From Romboutsia lituseburensis (GTDB lineage: Bacteria > Bacillota > Clostridia > Peptostreptococcales > Peptostreptococcaceae), in assembly GCF_024723825.1 (NCBI RefSeq), contig NZ_JANQBQ010000001.1, forward strand, positions 930,001 to 994,000: a stretch of DNA of 64,000 bases, in the 5' to 3' direction. A program made the translations under genes and the position numbers. The notes below the pieces were generated by a model. It searched no databases. It had not been told where the DNA came from and was given only the letters and a program-made list of their open reading frames with translations. Shown piece by piece: positions 26,345 to 35,922 of this stretch. Position 1 is the stretch's first letter. Each line of letters opens with the position of its first letter.

Positions 26345-27190
26345 TTATCTTTTTTTACAGCCACATCCACAGCCTCCACCGTTATATTGTCCATATCCAG
26401 AATTCCCACCATACATAGCGCTTGGAGGACAAACAGGTCTAACTTTTCTAGGAGCACTTTGTGCTATATAACAAGGCGTACAACTTTGTGTATCACAAGT
26501 AGCAAAGCCTATTACTATAGAGCTTAATTCTGGAACTAATTTTTCAAGTTCGCATAAATCATTTACAAAATCACAAATCATACAACTAAAGAATGATGAA
26601 ACTACTTTATTGGCAGTTGCTATTGGTTGTGTACTACAGTCAGCATAATATACTAAAACTGCAGCTTTAGATATTGCAGATATTAATTTTGTTAATATTT
26701 GCATTAATAAACATAATAGGTCTCCTATTATTTCTGGACATCTATTGTTACAAGATACTGAGTCTAATCTTGTCTCTAATGATTCACATAAACAGTGAAG
26801 TCTTTCAAGTTGTGAAGCAAATCCATGGTTTATATTTGCAGTATTTGCTAATATACATTGCAATGTTTGACAAAGTACAACTAAATATCCTTGAGTATCT
26901 GTACTACTAGTACTCTCTATTATTAAACTATTTTTGATTATCTCCCATAAAGTACAATCAAAAACTGCTGTGTCATTTTGATGAAGACTTGTTAATGGTA
27001 AACAAACACACTTATCATTAGTTAAATCAAATGGTGCATTTTTACCATCTACTATTAATTCTGATGGTAATATTTTTGTATTTATTAAACTTAGTATCCC
27101 ATTTGATACATATTCTAAATTCCCTAGATATTCTTGTACATACTTTCCACACTTAGTAATTTCATGTGAGTTTTCACATATAAACGCCAT
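26345..27190 (-). CDS. Cysteine-rich helical protein with Gly/Cys tail, first gene of the coat-like cluster
   Basis: 281 residues. Helical core with regularly spaced cysteines (for example CLCESLETR, CPEIIGDLLCLLMQIL, SFFSCMICDFVNDLCELE), followed by a basic proline segment (APRKVRPVCPPS) and a C-terminal tail rich in Gly, Asn and Tyr ending GGCGCGCKKR. Such tails are seen in many Bacillus and Clostridia spore coat proteins. No signal peptide. ATG at 27190 has GGGAGTGG upstream. It is the first of five minus-strand genes and is divergent from the CdeC-like gene at 27370. No clear sigma-K -10 (CATANNNTA) was found upstream, so sigma-E or other control is possible. Assignment to the spore surface is inference. 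Confidence 0.72.
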   Translation of the reverse strand: MAFICENSHEITKCGKYVQEYLGNLEYVSNGILSLINTKILPSELIVDGKNAPFDLTNDKCVCLPLTSLHQNDTAVFDCTLWEIIKNSLIIESTSSTDTQGYLVVLCQTLQCILANTANINHGFASQLERLHCLCESLETRLDSVSCNNRCPEIIGDLLCLLMQILTKLISAISKAAVLVYYADCSTQPIATANKVVSSFFSCMICDFVNDLCELEKLVPELSSIVIGFATCDTQSCTPCYIAQSAPRKVRPVCPPSAMYGGNSGYGQYNGGGCGCGCKKR

Positions 27191-27315
27191 TCATACCACT
27201 CCCTATTTTGTTTTTCAAGATTTTCATCTCTCCATACTAATATATTAAGTTTCACTAAAAATGACACAATAATATTATTTTTTTTATTTTATTTTTATTT
27301 TGCTTATTTTACGTA

Positions 27316-27343
27316 ACATTTTTTTATAAAATGACATAATATA
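27316..27343 (+). promoter_or_regulatory. Sigma-K-type promoter for the 27370 gene
   Basis: ACA (27316-27318), exactly 16 bases, then CATAATATA (27335-27343): a full match to the sigma-K consensus ACA-N16-CATANNNTA, 26 bases before the ATG at 27370. Late mother-cell expression is expected. An identical arrangement precedes the Asn/Cys-rich gene at 59274. Confidence 0.65.
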
Positions 27344-27369
27344 ATATATATTTAATGGGAGGGAATTTT

Positions 27370-28053
27370 ATGTATTCTAAATTAAAAAAAAATGATTTTT
27401 TCTGTCCAGTATTAGTTAATAGGATATATGATAGATCTAAGGCTACAACTAAATTAAGTTCTAATATTCCTATGAATTTTCAAGTCTTTAGTCAGTGTCC
27501 TTTACCTTCTAATACAAAGTTAGAAATTGTTAAAACTAATTTTAAATATGAAATATGTAATATTGATAAAAAAATTTTAATAAATGGTCATAATATTAAT
27601 TGTTGCAAAAATTCTATAAAAGATACCATATGTATAGATAATAAAATGCTAAGTACAACTAATGATGAATGTAACAAAATAACGTTTAATATTATCGAAA
27701 ATTTAAATGTAAGTTTTAAGGTTGAAATTGAAATTGAAGGAATTGCTTATATAAATGATTGCCAAAAAATTTATTTTGAAGCAATAGGGTGTGGGGAGGA
27801 CAACATAAACGCAATTATACTTTCAAATATATTAATTCCAAATCCAAGAAATTTATCAAATAACGCATATTTAGAAATTAATAATGATATATTAGGTTTA
27901 GCAAGTCCTGACTGTATATTTTTATCTCCAATATTTGATTGTAAGAAAAATATAGATTCTTTATTTGGAAATGTTTTTTTAAATTATATGATAGAATTAG
28001 ATATATCTTGTTTAATGCCTTCAGCTTTAAATTTATTAAAAAGTAAATGTTAA
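27370..28053 (+). CDS. CdeC-like exosporium/spore coat protein (divergent)
   Basis: 227 residues. The opening 'FCPVLVNRIYDRSKATTKL' recalls the segment of C. difficile CdeC and related proteins that reads A-N-R-I-F-D followed by a beta domain, and the rest is beta-rich with scattered cysteines (NINCCKN, CGED, DISC) and a C-terminal 'SLFGNVFLNYMIELDISC' region. It lacks the cysteine-dense N-terminus of CdeC. An ATG at 27355 is in frame but the GGGAGGG site would be inside the gene; ATG at 27370 is correctly spaced. A sigma-K-type promoter, a strong terminator and the divergent cysteine-rich operon support a spore-surface role. The CdeC link is from memory of the family and needs a profile search. 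Confidence 0.65.
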   Translation: MYSKLKKNDFFCPVLVNRIYDRSKATTKLSSNIPMNFQVFSQCPLPSNTKLEIVKTNFKYEICNIDKKILINGHNINCCKNSIKDTICIDNKMLSTTNDECNKITFNIIENLNVSFKVEIEIEGIAYINDCQKIYFEAIGCGEDNINAIILSNILIPNPRNLSNNAYLEINNDILGLASPDCIFLSPIFDCKKNIDSLFGNVFLNYMIELDISCLMPSALNLLKSKC

Positions 28054-28094
28054 AAGCTCTACAAAGTTATATACCTTTGTAGAGCTTTTTTAAT
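28050..28094. terminator. Bidirectional rho-independent terminator
   Basis: AAAAGCTCTACAAAG / CTTTGTAGAGCTTTT, 15 bp stem and 8-base loop, T-runs on both strands. Shared by the CdeC-like gene and the convergent mutSL-miaA-hfq operon. Confidence 0.9.
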
Positions 28095-28113
28095 TTATAT
28101 TATTATTATATTA

Positions 28114-28362
28114 TTATTTTTGTTGATTAGGATTTTGGAAACTTATATATTTCCCTGGAAGTATAGTAGACACAGCATGTTTATATATCATGTTTTGTTG
28201 TCTATTATCTCCTTCTAATAATATTATATAACTATCAAACCCCTTAACAAGTCCTTTTACTTGTACACCATTCATTAAATATATAGTTACAGGTATTCTT
28301 TCTTTTCTAGCATTATTTAAAAATAAGTCCTGTAAATTTAATACTGAGTTTTTCATTTGCAT
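28114..28362 (-). CDS. hfq: RNA chaperone Hfq
   Basis: Hexameric Sm-like protein that pairs small RNAs with mRNAs. 82 residues with the Sm1 region ([31 protein letters not shown]) and the Sm2 motif YKHAVSTI, plus the QDLFLN start typical of Hfq. ATG at 28362 has GGGAGG close by; ATG two codons later is an alternative. Last gene of mutS-mutL-miaA-hfq, 87 bases beyond miaA, an order conserved in Clostridia. Confidence 0.96.
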   Translation of the reverse strand: MQMKNSVLNLQDLFLNNARKERIPVTIYLMNGVQVKGLVKGFDSYIILLEGDNRQQNMIYKHAVSTILPGKYISFQNPNQQK

Positions 28363-28449
28363 ATATCCTCCCGAGATCTTAATTAAATTTAAAGATTAAT
28401 ATATATTATTGGTAATTTTATACTATTCCTCTATTATATAATATATAAA

Positions 28450-29382
28450 TTAAAGCATTTTTTCAATATAATTATTGATATCTTTTTCTAAAACTTTTTT
28501 ATCTTTATATTCGTCTAAATTAAACCATTTTACATTTTCATATCTTCTAAACCAAGTTAATTGACGTTTTGCATATCTTCTTGAGTCTCTTTTTATTATT
28601 TCTATGGCTTCATCTAAAATATATTCACCATCTAAGTATTTTATTATTTCTTTATATCCTATTCCTTGCATAGATATTAAATCCTTAGTATAGCCCATAT
28701 TTAAAAGGTTTTTAACTTCATCTATTAGACCACCCTCTATCATTATATCTACTCTTTTATTTATTCTTTCATATAAATGTTCTCTTTCTCTATTTAAAAC
28801 AATTATAATCGGATTATATTTTTCATTAAATTTTAAATCATTAGAGAAATCATTCATTTTCTCTCCGCTTAAGCAAACCTCTAAAGCTCTTATAACTCTT
28901 TTTGTGTTATTTTTATGAATTCTATCTGCACTTTCACTATCTAAGCTTCTTAATTTTTCATGCATATATTCAATTCCATTTTGTTCAAGTTCTAACCTTA
29001 ATTGTTCTCTTAACTCATTATTCGCATTAGACTTAGCAAAATCCATATTATATATCAACGAATTTAGATAAAGTCCCGTTCCTCCAGTTACTAAGACATT
29101 TTTACCTTTTTCATGAATTTCTTTTATGTATTTATTCGATCTATTTTGAAATTCAGAAACAGAAAATGTATAATCTGGTTTTACTTCATCTATCAAATAA
29201 TGAGTAATTCCGTTCATCTCTTCTTTAGTTACCTTCGCACTACCTATATCCATATACTCATATATTTGCATAGAATCTGCTGATATTATTTCAGCATCTA
29301 AAGATTTTGCTAAGTTTATTGATAAATCTGTTTTTCCAACAGCTGTTGGTCCTGTAAGTATTATAAGTGGTATTTTTTTCAT
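28450..29382 (-). CDS. miaA: tRNA dimethylallyltransferase
   Basis: Adds the dimethylallyl group to A37 of tRNAs reading UNN codons. P-loop LTGPTAVGKTDLS (about residues 8-20), ISADSMQIYEYMDIGSAK (about 35-52), TGGTGLYLNS, and the DRIHKNNTKRVIRALEV signature near residue 165, then 'GLIDEVKNLLNMGY' and 'SMQGIGYKEI'. ATG at 29388 is in frame, but at 29382 the GGGAAG site is correctly spaced; the product is 310 residues. It lies 15 bases after mutL, in the same operon. Confidence 0.96.
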   Translation of the reverse strand: MKKIPLIILTGPTAVGKTDLSINLAKSLDAEIISADSMQIYEYMDIGSAKVTKEEMNGITHYLIDEVKPDYTFSVSEFQNRSNKYIKEIHEKGKNVLVTGGTGLYLNSLIYNMDFAKSNANNELREQLRLELEQNGIEYMHEKLRSLDSESADRIHKNNTKRVIRALEVCLSGEKMNDFSNDLKFNEKYNPIIIVLNREREHLYERINKRVDIMIEGGLIDEVKNLLNMGYTKDLISMQGIGYKEIIKYLDGEYILDEAIEIIKRDSRRYAKRQLTWFRRYENVKWFNLDEYKDKKVLEKDINNYIEKML

Positions 29383-29397
29383 AGTCATCTTCCCATT

Positions 29398-31551
29398 CTA
29401 CATAATTCTTTTAAACATTTTTTCTATTTCAGTTTTAGAAATTTCTACTATAACAGGTCTTCCATGAGGACATGTAAAAGGATTTGTACATTCTTCCATT
29501 TGCTTAAATAAACTATTTATCTCTAGATTATTTATTTTATCATTAGCCTTAATCGCTGATCTACATGCCATAGATGCAAATCGTTCTCCTTTTAACTCAT
29601 AGTTATTTGTTATTTCCTCTATATTATCTATTATTTGTAGTATAAATTTCTCACTTTCAGGAACTCCAAATACAGTTGGTACACATCTTATCATTATATG
29701 ATTATTACCAAAGATTTCAATTTCAAAACCAAATTTCATAAATAAATCTAAGTTTTTTTCTACATGTAGCATATCCACTGTTGATAACTCTAGTACTATT
29801 GGATCAAGTAACATTTGCATGTTTATTTCGTTTTTATAAAACTTCTCCATATATCTTTCATACAATACTCTTTCGTGAGCAGCATGTTGATCTAATAAAT
29901 ACATTGAACTCCCTTTAGATAAAATTATATAAGTATCAAATATTGTTCCAATTACATTATAACCAGATAATGTAAACTTATTATTTTCTGTATTTTCATC
30001 TTTAAAAAACTGTTCCTGAGTGTCTTCTTCTATGTCTATATTAATATTATTTTCACTGTGGTTTTCATTTTTATATTGATTTAAATTTAAAGGTACATCT
30101 TTATCCATTAAATAACCACTATCTAGATCTTTAACTATACTTTTTTCTATTCTTTTTTGTAGTTCTCTACTTCTATCAATTCTATCTAAATATTCCTCAT
30201 AAATATTTTTTGAATATATACTTTCATCCATATTAGTATAGTCTTTAAGTTTTTCTTCACTTTCTTTAGCTATTTCTTCTTTCTCATGTTCTATTATATA
30301 CTCTTCTAGCGTATTTATTTTTTTATCAGACTTATCACTAGTTAATAAATCATTGACAGATATAAATGAGTCTATTGAATTAGTATCAACATCAATAACA
30401 TCTACGTCTTTAGTATGATCTAAATCCGCTTTATAAGGTATATATTCAAAACCATTTTTTACTTTTACTTCGCTTTTATTTTCTATTGAATCTTTTTTAG
30501 ATTCTTCTAGTTTTATGTTCTCTTTAATAGGCTTATCAAATGTTTGATATTTTCCTATTAAATTAGTATTTAATAATGCTCTTTTTAAAAAATCTCTAAG
30601 TTCTATATAAAGTTCTTTTTCATTTTCAAATTTTATTTCTAACTTAGTTGGATGTATATTAACATCAATACTTGATGGATCTATTTCTATACTTAAAAAG
30701 CATACTGCATGTTTATTAATAGGTATTATAGCTTTATATGCTTCTGATAAAGCATCTAGTATTACCTTACTTTTAACAAATCTTTTATTTATATAAACAT
30801 GTTGTAAATTTTTATTAGCTCTATATACGTTATTATTGCCTATATATCCTTTCACATTAAAATATTTACATTCATGTTCTACTTTTATTAAATTCTCACA
30901 TACATCTTTTCCATAAATACTTCTAATAACACTTGTAAGCTTATTATCTCCTGGAGTATTTAGCATTGGTTTATTATTGTTTATATATTTAAATTGAATA
31001 TTAGGATTTCCTATAGCTAATTTATTTATTAAATCACTTATATTTATAGTCTCAGCATGTGTTGATTTTAAGAATTTTTGTCTAACAGGTGTATTGTAAA
31101 ACATATCTTTTATTAGTATATTAGTCCCATTTGTGGCACCTATTGGTTCTTTGAAAATTACTTTTCCGCCTTCTACTATAACTTTAGTTCCTATTGGTTC
31201 ATCTTTCGTTTTAGTAATCATCTCTAATTTGCTGATAGCTGATATAGATGCCAATGCTTCTCCTCTAAATCCTAAAGAATATAGGTCATATAAATCATCT
31301 ATTTTATTTATTTTACTTGTAGCATGTCTTAAAAATGACTTGTCAACTTCACTAGATGGTATACCACATCCATTATCTGTTATTCTAATAAGCTTTTTAC
31401 CACCATCTACAATTTCAATAATAATTTTAGTACTACCTGCATCGACACAGTTTTCAACTAATTCTTTAACTACAGAGGAAGGTCTTTCAACAACCTCCCC
31501 AGCAGCTATTTTATTTATAGTCAAATCATCTAGGATATTAATTCTATGCAT
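29398..31551 (-). CDS. mutL: DNA mismatch repair protein MutL with endonuclease motifs
   Basis: 717 residues. GHKL ATPase N-terminus: ELVENCVDAG, DNGCGIP, HATSKI and LGFRGEALASI. A long acidic, low-complexity linker (about residues 345-520). C-terminal dimer and nicking domain with the metal-binding DQHAAHERVLYERY and the ACRSAIKAND and CPHGRP motifs, which mark the endonuclease-active MutL found in bacteria without MutH. ATG at 31551 has GGAGG. It sits between mutS (119 bases upstream) and miaA. Confidence 0.96.
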   Translation of the reverse strand: MHRINILDDLTINKIAAGEVVERPSSVVKELVENCVDAGSTKIIIEIVDGGKKLIRITDNGCGIPSSEVDKSFLRHATSKINKIDDLYDLYSLGFRGEALASISAISKLEMITKTKDEPIGTKVIVEGGKVIFKEPIGATNGTNILIKDMFYNTPVRQKFLKSTHAETINISDLINKLAIGNPNIQFKYINNNKPMLNTPGDNKLTSVIRSIYGKDVCENLIKVEHECKYFNVKGYIGNNNVYRANKNLQHVYINKRFVKSKVILDALSEAYKAIIPINKHAVCFLSIEIDPSSIDVNIHPTKLEIKFENEKELYIELRDFLKRALLNTNLIGKYQTFDKPIKENIKLEESKKDSIENKSEVKVKNGFEYIPYKADLDHTKDVDVIDVDTNSIDSFISVNDLLTSDKSDKKINTLEEYIIEHEKEEIAKESEEKLKDYTNMDESIYSKNIYEEYLDRIDRSRELQKRIEKSIVKDLDSGYLMDKDVPLNLNQYKNENHSENNINIDIEEDTQEQFFKDENTENNKFTLSGYNVIGTIFDTYIILSKGSSMYLLDQHAAHERVLYERYMEKFYKNEINMQMLLDPIVLELSTVDMLHVEKNLDLFMKFGFEIEIFGNNHIMIRCVPTVFGVPESEKFILQIIDNIEEITNNYELKGERFASMACRSAIKANDKINNLEINSLFKQMEECTNPFTCPHGRPVIVEISKTEIEKMFKRIM

Positions 31552-31670
31552 AAAAAACCTCCCTCCTTATAAATTACTTCTCCACCAATTTAAATTTTTT
31601 GTAAATCTAGCTTTTTAAACAACTGATTTAGTTTAGTTCACGAGAAGTTATAACGTTGTAAATATTAATG

Positions 31671-34568
31671 TTAATGAGTTTTTGCTTTCTTTTGTAACAT
31701 GTAAAGTGCATTCATAGCATCAAGCGGTGTCATATTTAATATATCTAAATTAGCTATATCATCTGCTAAACTATCATTTTCTATAGTTTCAAAAGATATT
31801 TGAGTTATAGCTGATTCCTTTACTACTTGAGCACTATTTATATTTTCTTTTAATTTTAAATTTTCGTCACTTAATAATTTATTATTTACTTTTATTTCTT
31901 TATAGTTTTTATTTAATGATTCATATTGATATTTTAAATCATTATATTCTTCAACTATTTCTTTACATTTAGAAGATTCCTTTTTTATATTTTCTAATTG
32001 ATTTTCTAAGCTAATCTTATCTTTTCTTATTTTATCAAGTTCTCTCTCTAATTCTTTTGCTTTATTATCTATATCCACATCCACAAAGTTTATTTGTGAT
32101 ATATGATCCTGACTTTTAATTTCTTGGTTTATAGATACACTTTCATAAACATGATTTTTTTCTAAATCATTTAATATTTCTCTTGACCTACTTATAACTT
32201 CATCTGGTAGTTTTGCTAGTTTTGCAACATATATACCGTAACTCTTATCCGCACCTTGTGGAATTATTTTTCTTAAGAAAATTATATTATCACTATCTTC
32301 TTTAACGGCTATTGAATAATTTTTAACATCATCAAATTCATTTTCTAAATCTGTAAGTTCATGATAGTGAGTAGCAAATAAAGTTTTACACTTTATTTTT
32401 CCTTGTATATATTCAACTATAGACCAAGCTAAGCTTATTCCATCATAGGTACTCGTTCCTCTACCTATTTCATCAAGTATAACTAAACTCTTGTCTGTAG
32501 CATTTTTTAATATATGACTTACTTCACTCATCTCGACCATAAATGTAGATTGACCTTGACTTAAATCATCACTTGCTCCAACTCTAGTAAATATTCTATC
32601 CAGTATCGGAATATCTGCATAATCTGCGGGTACGAATGAACCAATATGCGCCATTAATGCTATAATTGCAGTTTGTCTCATATAAGTAGATTTACCTGCC
32701 ATATTCGGTCCTGTTATTATATTTATTATATTTTCTCCAGAATTTAAGTAAGTATCATTTGGAACAAAGTTTTCTTCTCCTACTAAACTTTCAACAACTG
32801 GATGTCGACCATTTTGTATGTCTAATTTATTACCTTCATTTATATTAGGTTTTACATAATTATTCATATATGCAACTGTTGCTAAAGATACACATACGTC
32901 AATATTTGCTATAATTTTTGCAGTTTTTTGTATTCTATCTATATTTTCATATATAGTATTTCTTATATTTACAAATATCTCATATTCTAAACTTTTTATT
33001 TTTTCTTCTGCATTAAGTATTTTATCTTCTATCTCTTTAAGTTCTGGAGTTATATATCTTTCTGCATTACTTAAAGTTTGCTTTCTTATATAACTTTCAT
33101 CAATTTTAGCAGTTGATAAATTTGCTTTTGTTATTTCTATATAATACCCAAATACTTTGTTAAATCCTATTTTTAAAGATTTAACTCCTGTTTTTTCTCT
33201 TTCTCTATTTTCAATTTCCTTAATTAAAAATGCTCCATTTTTAGATATATCTCTAAGTTCTCTTAATTCATCATTAAATTCAGACTTTATTATATTACCT
33301 TCTTTTATAGCTATACCTGGTTCCTCTTTTATAGCTTCTTCTATTAAGCTATAAATATCATCCAGATTGTCCATTTCTTCTATATACATTTTAAGGATAT
33401 TAGCACTTGACGAATTTATAGTTTCTTTAAGATTTGGAAGCTTTTCTATAGAGTTTTTTAAATGAATCATTTCTTTAGGTGTTACTTTTTCAAAAGCTAT
33501 TTTTCCACAGATTCTTTCTATATCATATACGCTTTTTAAAGTTTCTAATAAATCTTCTCTAAGCATAAAATCGTCTTTTATTTCTTCTATAACATTAAGT
33601 CTTCTTTCTATTTTGTCTTTATTAACTAATGGCTCTTCTACGTATTTTCTAAGAAGTCTTCCACCCATAGCTGTCGACGTCTTATCTAAAACATGTAGTA
33701 ATGAACCTTTTTTCTTATTTCCTCTAATAGTTTGAGTAAGTTCTAGGTTAACTCTAGTAAACATATCTAGTACCATATATTCACTACTATTATATATATT
33801 TATTTGATTAATATTTGAGGTTACTTGTTTTTGAGTATTATATATATAATTTAAAAGAATTGATAGACTATTTTTTATAAATCCATTTTCATCAAATTTT
33901 AGTTTATCTAAGTAATTGTCTGGGAAATATTCATTTAAAATATTTATATCAAGATAATTTTCACTAAAATTTTCATTTATATAAATATTACTTAATGTTG
34001 CTATATTATTAAGCTTTTCTATATAGTTTAAATCATTAAGAATTATTTCTGTTGGATGAACCTTTGCAATTTCTTCTATTAATTTATCTTCTTTTAAGTA
34101 CGTTGCATTTACTTCACCTGTACTTATATCTACATAAGTTAATCCTATATTTTCATTTTCTTTATATAAACTCATTAAGTAGTTATTCTTTTTATTTTCA
34201 AGTAAACTTCCTTCAAGTACTGTTCCTGGAGTTACTACTCTTATTACATCTCTTTTTACTAATCCTTTAGTAGTTGACGGGTCTTCCATCTGCTCTCCTA
34301 TTGCAACTTTGTATCCACTTTCAACCAATTTAGATATATATGCATTTGCTGAATGAAAAGGTACACCACACATAGGAGCACGTTCATCTAGACCGCAAGA
34401 TTTGCCTGTTAATGCTATTTCAAGTGTTTTTGATGCCACTATTGCATCTTCAAAAAACATTTCATAAAAGTCACCTAGCCTGAAAAATAATATACAGTCT
34501 GGATATCTGTCTTTTACTTCAAAGTATTGTTTCATCATTGGAGTTAATTTATTTCTATCTATACTCAT
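31671..34568 (-). CDS. mutS: DNA mismatch repair protein MutS
   Basis: Recognises mismatches and recruits MutL. 965 residues. N-terminal mismatch-binding domain with the FxE wedge (GDFYEMF, about residues 32-38), connector and clamp domains, then the ABC-type ATPase: Walker A GPNMAGKSTYM (about 625), SQGQSTFMVEM and DEIGRGTSTYDG. After the ATPase comes an unusually long coiled-coil (roughly residues 815-905, heptads of E, K, L, N) before the C-terminal 'LDILNMTPLDAMNALYML', the MutS dimer/tetramer tail that binds the beta clamp or MutL. The coiled-coil makes it longer than the roughly 850 residues of E. coli MutS; C. difficile-type proteins are also long. First gene of the operon. Confidence 0.96.
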   Translation of the reverse strand: MSIDRNKLTPMMKQYFEVKDRYPDCILFFRLGDFYEMFFEDAIVASKTLEIALTGKSCGLDERAPMCGVPFHSANAYISKLVESGYKVAIGEQMEDPSTTKGLVKRDVIRVVTPGTVLEGSLLENKKNNYLMSLYKENENIGLTYVDISTGEVNATYLKEDKLIEEIAKVHPTEIILNDLNYIEKLNNIATLSNIYINENFSENYLDINILNEYFPDNYLDKLKFDENGFIKNSLSILLNYIYNTQKQVTSNINQINIYNSSEYMVLDMFTRVNLELTQTIRGNKKKGSLLHVLDKTSTAMGGRLLRKYVEEPLVNKDKIERRLNVIEEIKDDFMLREDLLETLKSVYDIERICGKIAFEKVTPKEMIHLKNSIEKLPNLKETINSSSANILKMYIEEMDNLDDIYSLIEEAIKEEPGIAIKEGNIIKSEFNDELRELRDISKNGAFLIKEIENREREKTGVKSLKIGFNKVFGYYIEITKANLSTAKIDESYIRKQTLSNAERYITPELKEIEDKILNAEEKIKSLEYEIFVNIRNTIYENIDRIQKTAKIIANIDVCVSLATVAYMNNYVKPNINEGNKLDIQNGRHPVVESLVGEENFVPNDTYLNSGENIINIITGPNMAGKSTYMRQTAIIALMAHIGSFVPADYADIPILDRIFTRVGASDDLSQGQSTFMVEMSEVSHILKNATDKSLVILDEIGRGTSTYDGISLAWSIVEYIQGKIKCKTLFATHYHELTDLENEFDDVKNYSIAVKEDSDNIIFLRKIIPQGADKSYGIYVAKLAKLPDEVISRSREILNDLEKNHVYESVSINQEIKSQDHISQINFVDVDIDNKAKELERELDKIRKDKISLENQLENIKKESSKCKEIVEEYNDLKYQYESLNKNYKEIKVNNKLLSDENLKLKENINSAQVVKESAITQISFETIENDSLADDIANLDILNMTPLDAMNALYMLQKKAKTH

Positions 34569-34941
34569 TAGTGGATTCCTCCCTTGTTTCTTACTAATTT
34601 AAGTTTAAGTTTAAAATTTAAATAAACTTTAAGTGATTCATTTTTGAATTTTACTTTAGTCTAGTTAATTATTATATCATAATTGAAAATTATTATTAAG
34701 TTTATATACAAAATTAAACTATAAAAAATTAACTTAACTTAATACATTACTTAATTGCTACTCTTTACATACCCAATGTATGATTGGCAAACTCATATCT
34801 CATTGCTCATATAATTGATTAATATTTTATAGTTTCTTAGCATTAAAATAGGAGCTGCATGTACAACCCCTATAAAAAGATTACAAAGTCAATGGTGCCA
34901 TTAAAATCAACACTTTTTAATTAACTCCTCTACGCTAACTT
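34569..34941. other. 373-base intergenic region upstream of mutS
   Basis: No gene seen on either strand. On the minus strand TTAATA, 17 bases, TATAAT (-10 at 34676-34671) is a plausible promoter for the mutS operon about 100 bases before the start. The right half (34850-34940) is slightly richer in G and C and contains GGAG/CTCC words that could pair, but no hairpin with a T-run and no known riboswitch core was recognised. Confidence 0.4.
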
Positions 34942-35775
34942 TTATCCCCTTTGACGAGATGAATGATTATTCATAGAATTATTTTGAGTTGGAAGACCAT
35001 AATTCATTCTTTCGTACATTGGCTGAGTAGGAGCTATCCATACTTTTCCTTGACCACTAAATGTATTCAATAATCCTTCTCCATTTATAGCTGAACCAAA
35101 TAGGCTCTTATCTGATTTAGTTACACTAAATTCTACACCTTTAGTTCTTGCTATTGCAAAATTTCCATCAACTTTTAATTCTTCACCCTGTTTTATATCA
35201 ATTTCTACTAACTCTTCTTTAGGAACATTACATTCTAAAACAATTATACCACTTCCATAAAGTTCTATTTGAAATATCCCTTCTCCACCTAATAAAGTTG
35301 CTGAGATATTTTTTTGCATACTCCCTTTTATATTTATATCATCTGAGCAGCAATAAAACATACCTTTGTCTACTATTATGCTATCATTATCTAGTTCCAT
35401 CATTATATAATGTTTGTATGAAGGTTCTAAAAGTATTTCTCCACTTCCACTATACGAAGGCTTTATAGTACTTTCATTTGTTATAGTCCCAGATACTGCT
35501 TTTTTAAATAGTCCACCTACTCCACCAACATTAGCTTTTGACTTTATACTACCTTTATAATAATATAGTGCACCCGCCTCTGTTTTTACTGTAGCATTAT
35601 TTAATTTAATTCTTACCTGCTTCATTTTAAGTCCAGCTTGGTTAGCAAAAAACAATCCCATTGCTGTATCAATACTTTGCGCTCCTTGTAAGTCGTTGTA
35701 TGCAACAACTTCAAACTCTACACCATCATAAGACGCTTTATCAATAACTGTTATATTATTCTCTAGTTTATTCAT
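34942..35775 (-). CDS. AIM24 family protein (DUF124)
   Basis: 277 residues, beta-rich and cytoplasmic. The repeated glycine pattern (GALYYYKGSI, GSGEILLEPS, GGEGIFQIELYGSGIIVLE, INGEGLLNTFSGQGKVWIAPT) is that of the AIM24/TIGR00266 family, which folds as a trimeric double-stranded beta-helix like tryptophan RNA-binding attenuator protein. The bacterial function is unknown; the yeast namesake is mitochondrial. The last 20 residues are Asn, Ser and Arg-rich and disordered. ATG at 35775 has AAAGGAG. It is divergent from the frameshifted membrane protein gene at 35923. Confidence 0.88.
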   Translation of the reverse strand: MNKLENNITVIDKASYDGVEFEVVAYNDLQGAQSIDTAMGLFFANQAGLKMKQVRIKLNNATVKTEAGALYYYKGSIKSKANVGGVGGLFKKAVSGTITNESTIKPSYSGSGEILLEPSYKHYIMMELDNDSIIVDKGMFYCCSDDINIKGSMQKNISATLLGGEGIFQIELYGSGIIVLECNVPKEELVEIDIKQGEELKVDGNFAIARTKGVEFSVTKSDKSLFGSAINGEGLLNTFSGQGKVWIAPTQPMYERMNYGLPTQNNSMNNHSSRQRG

Positions 35776-35922
35776 ATATTCTCCTTTTCCTATCGTGTAT
35801 ATAGTAAGATTGTATCATATACTTTTAAATATTTATTTAGATAAAAATATTTATTTTCTATATTAGTACATAGTAGGTATAGTAATCATATAATGCTAAT
35901 AAAACATCTTAAGGTGGCAATC

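Noticed and set aside
34850-34941. Possible riboswitch or small gene in the slightly GC-richer gap before mutS
   Set aside because: No consistent stem set, no T-run, no start codon with ribosome-binding site; GGAG/CTCC words are too short.
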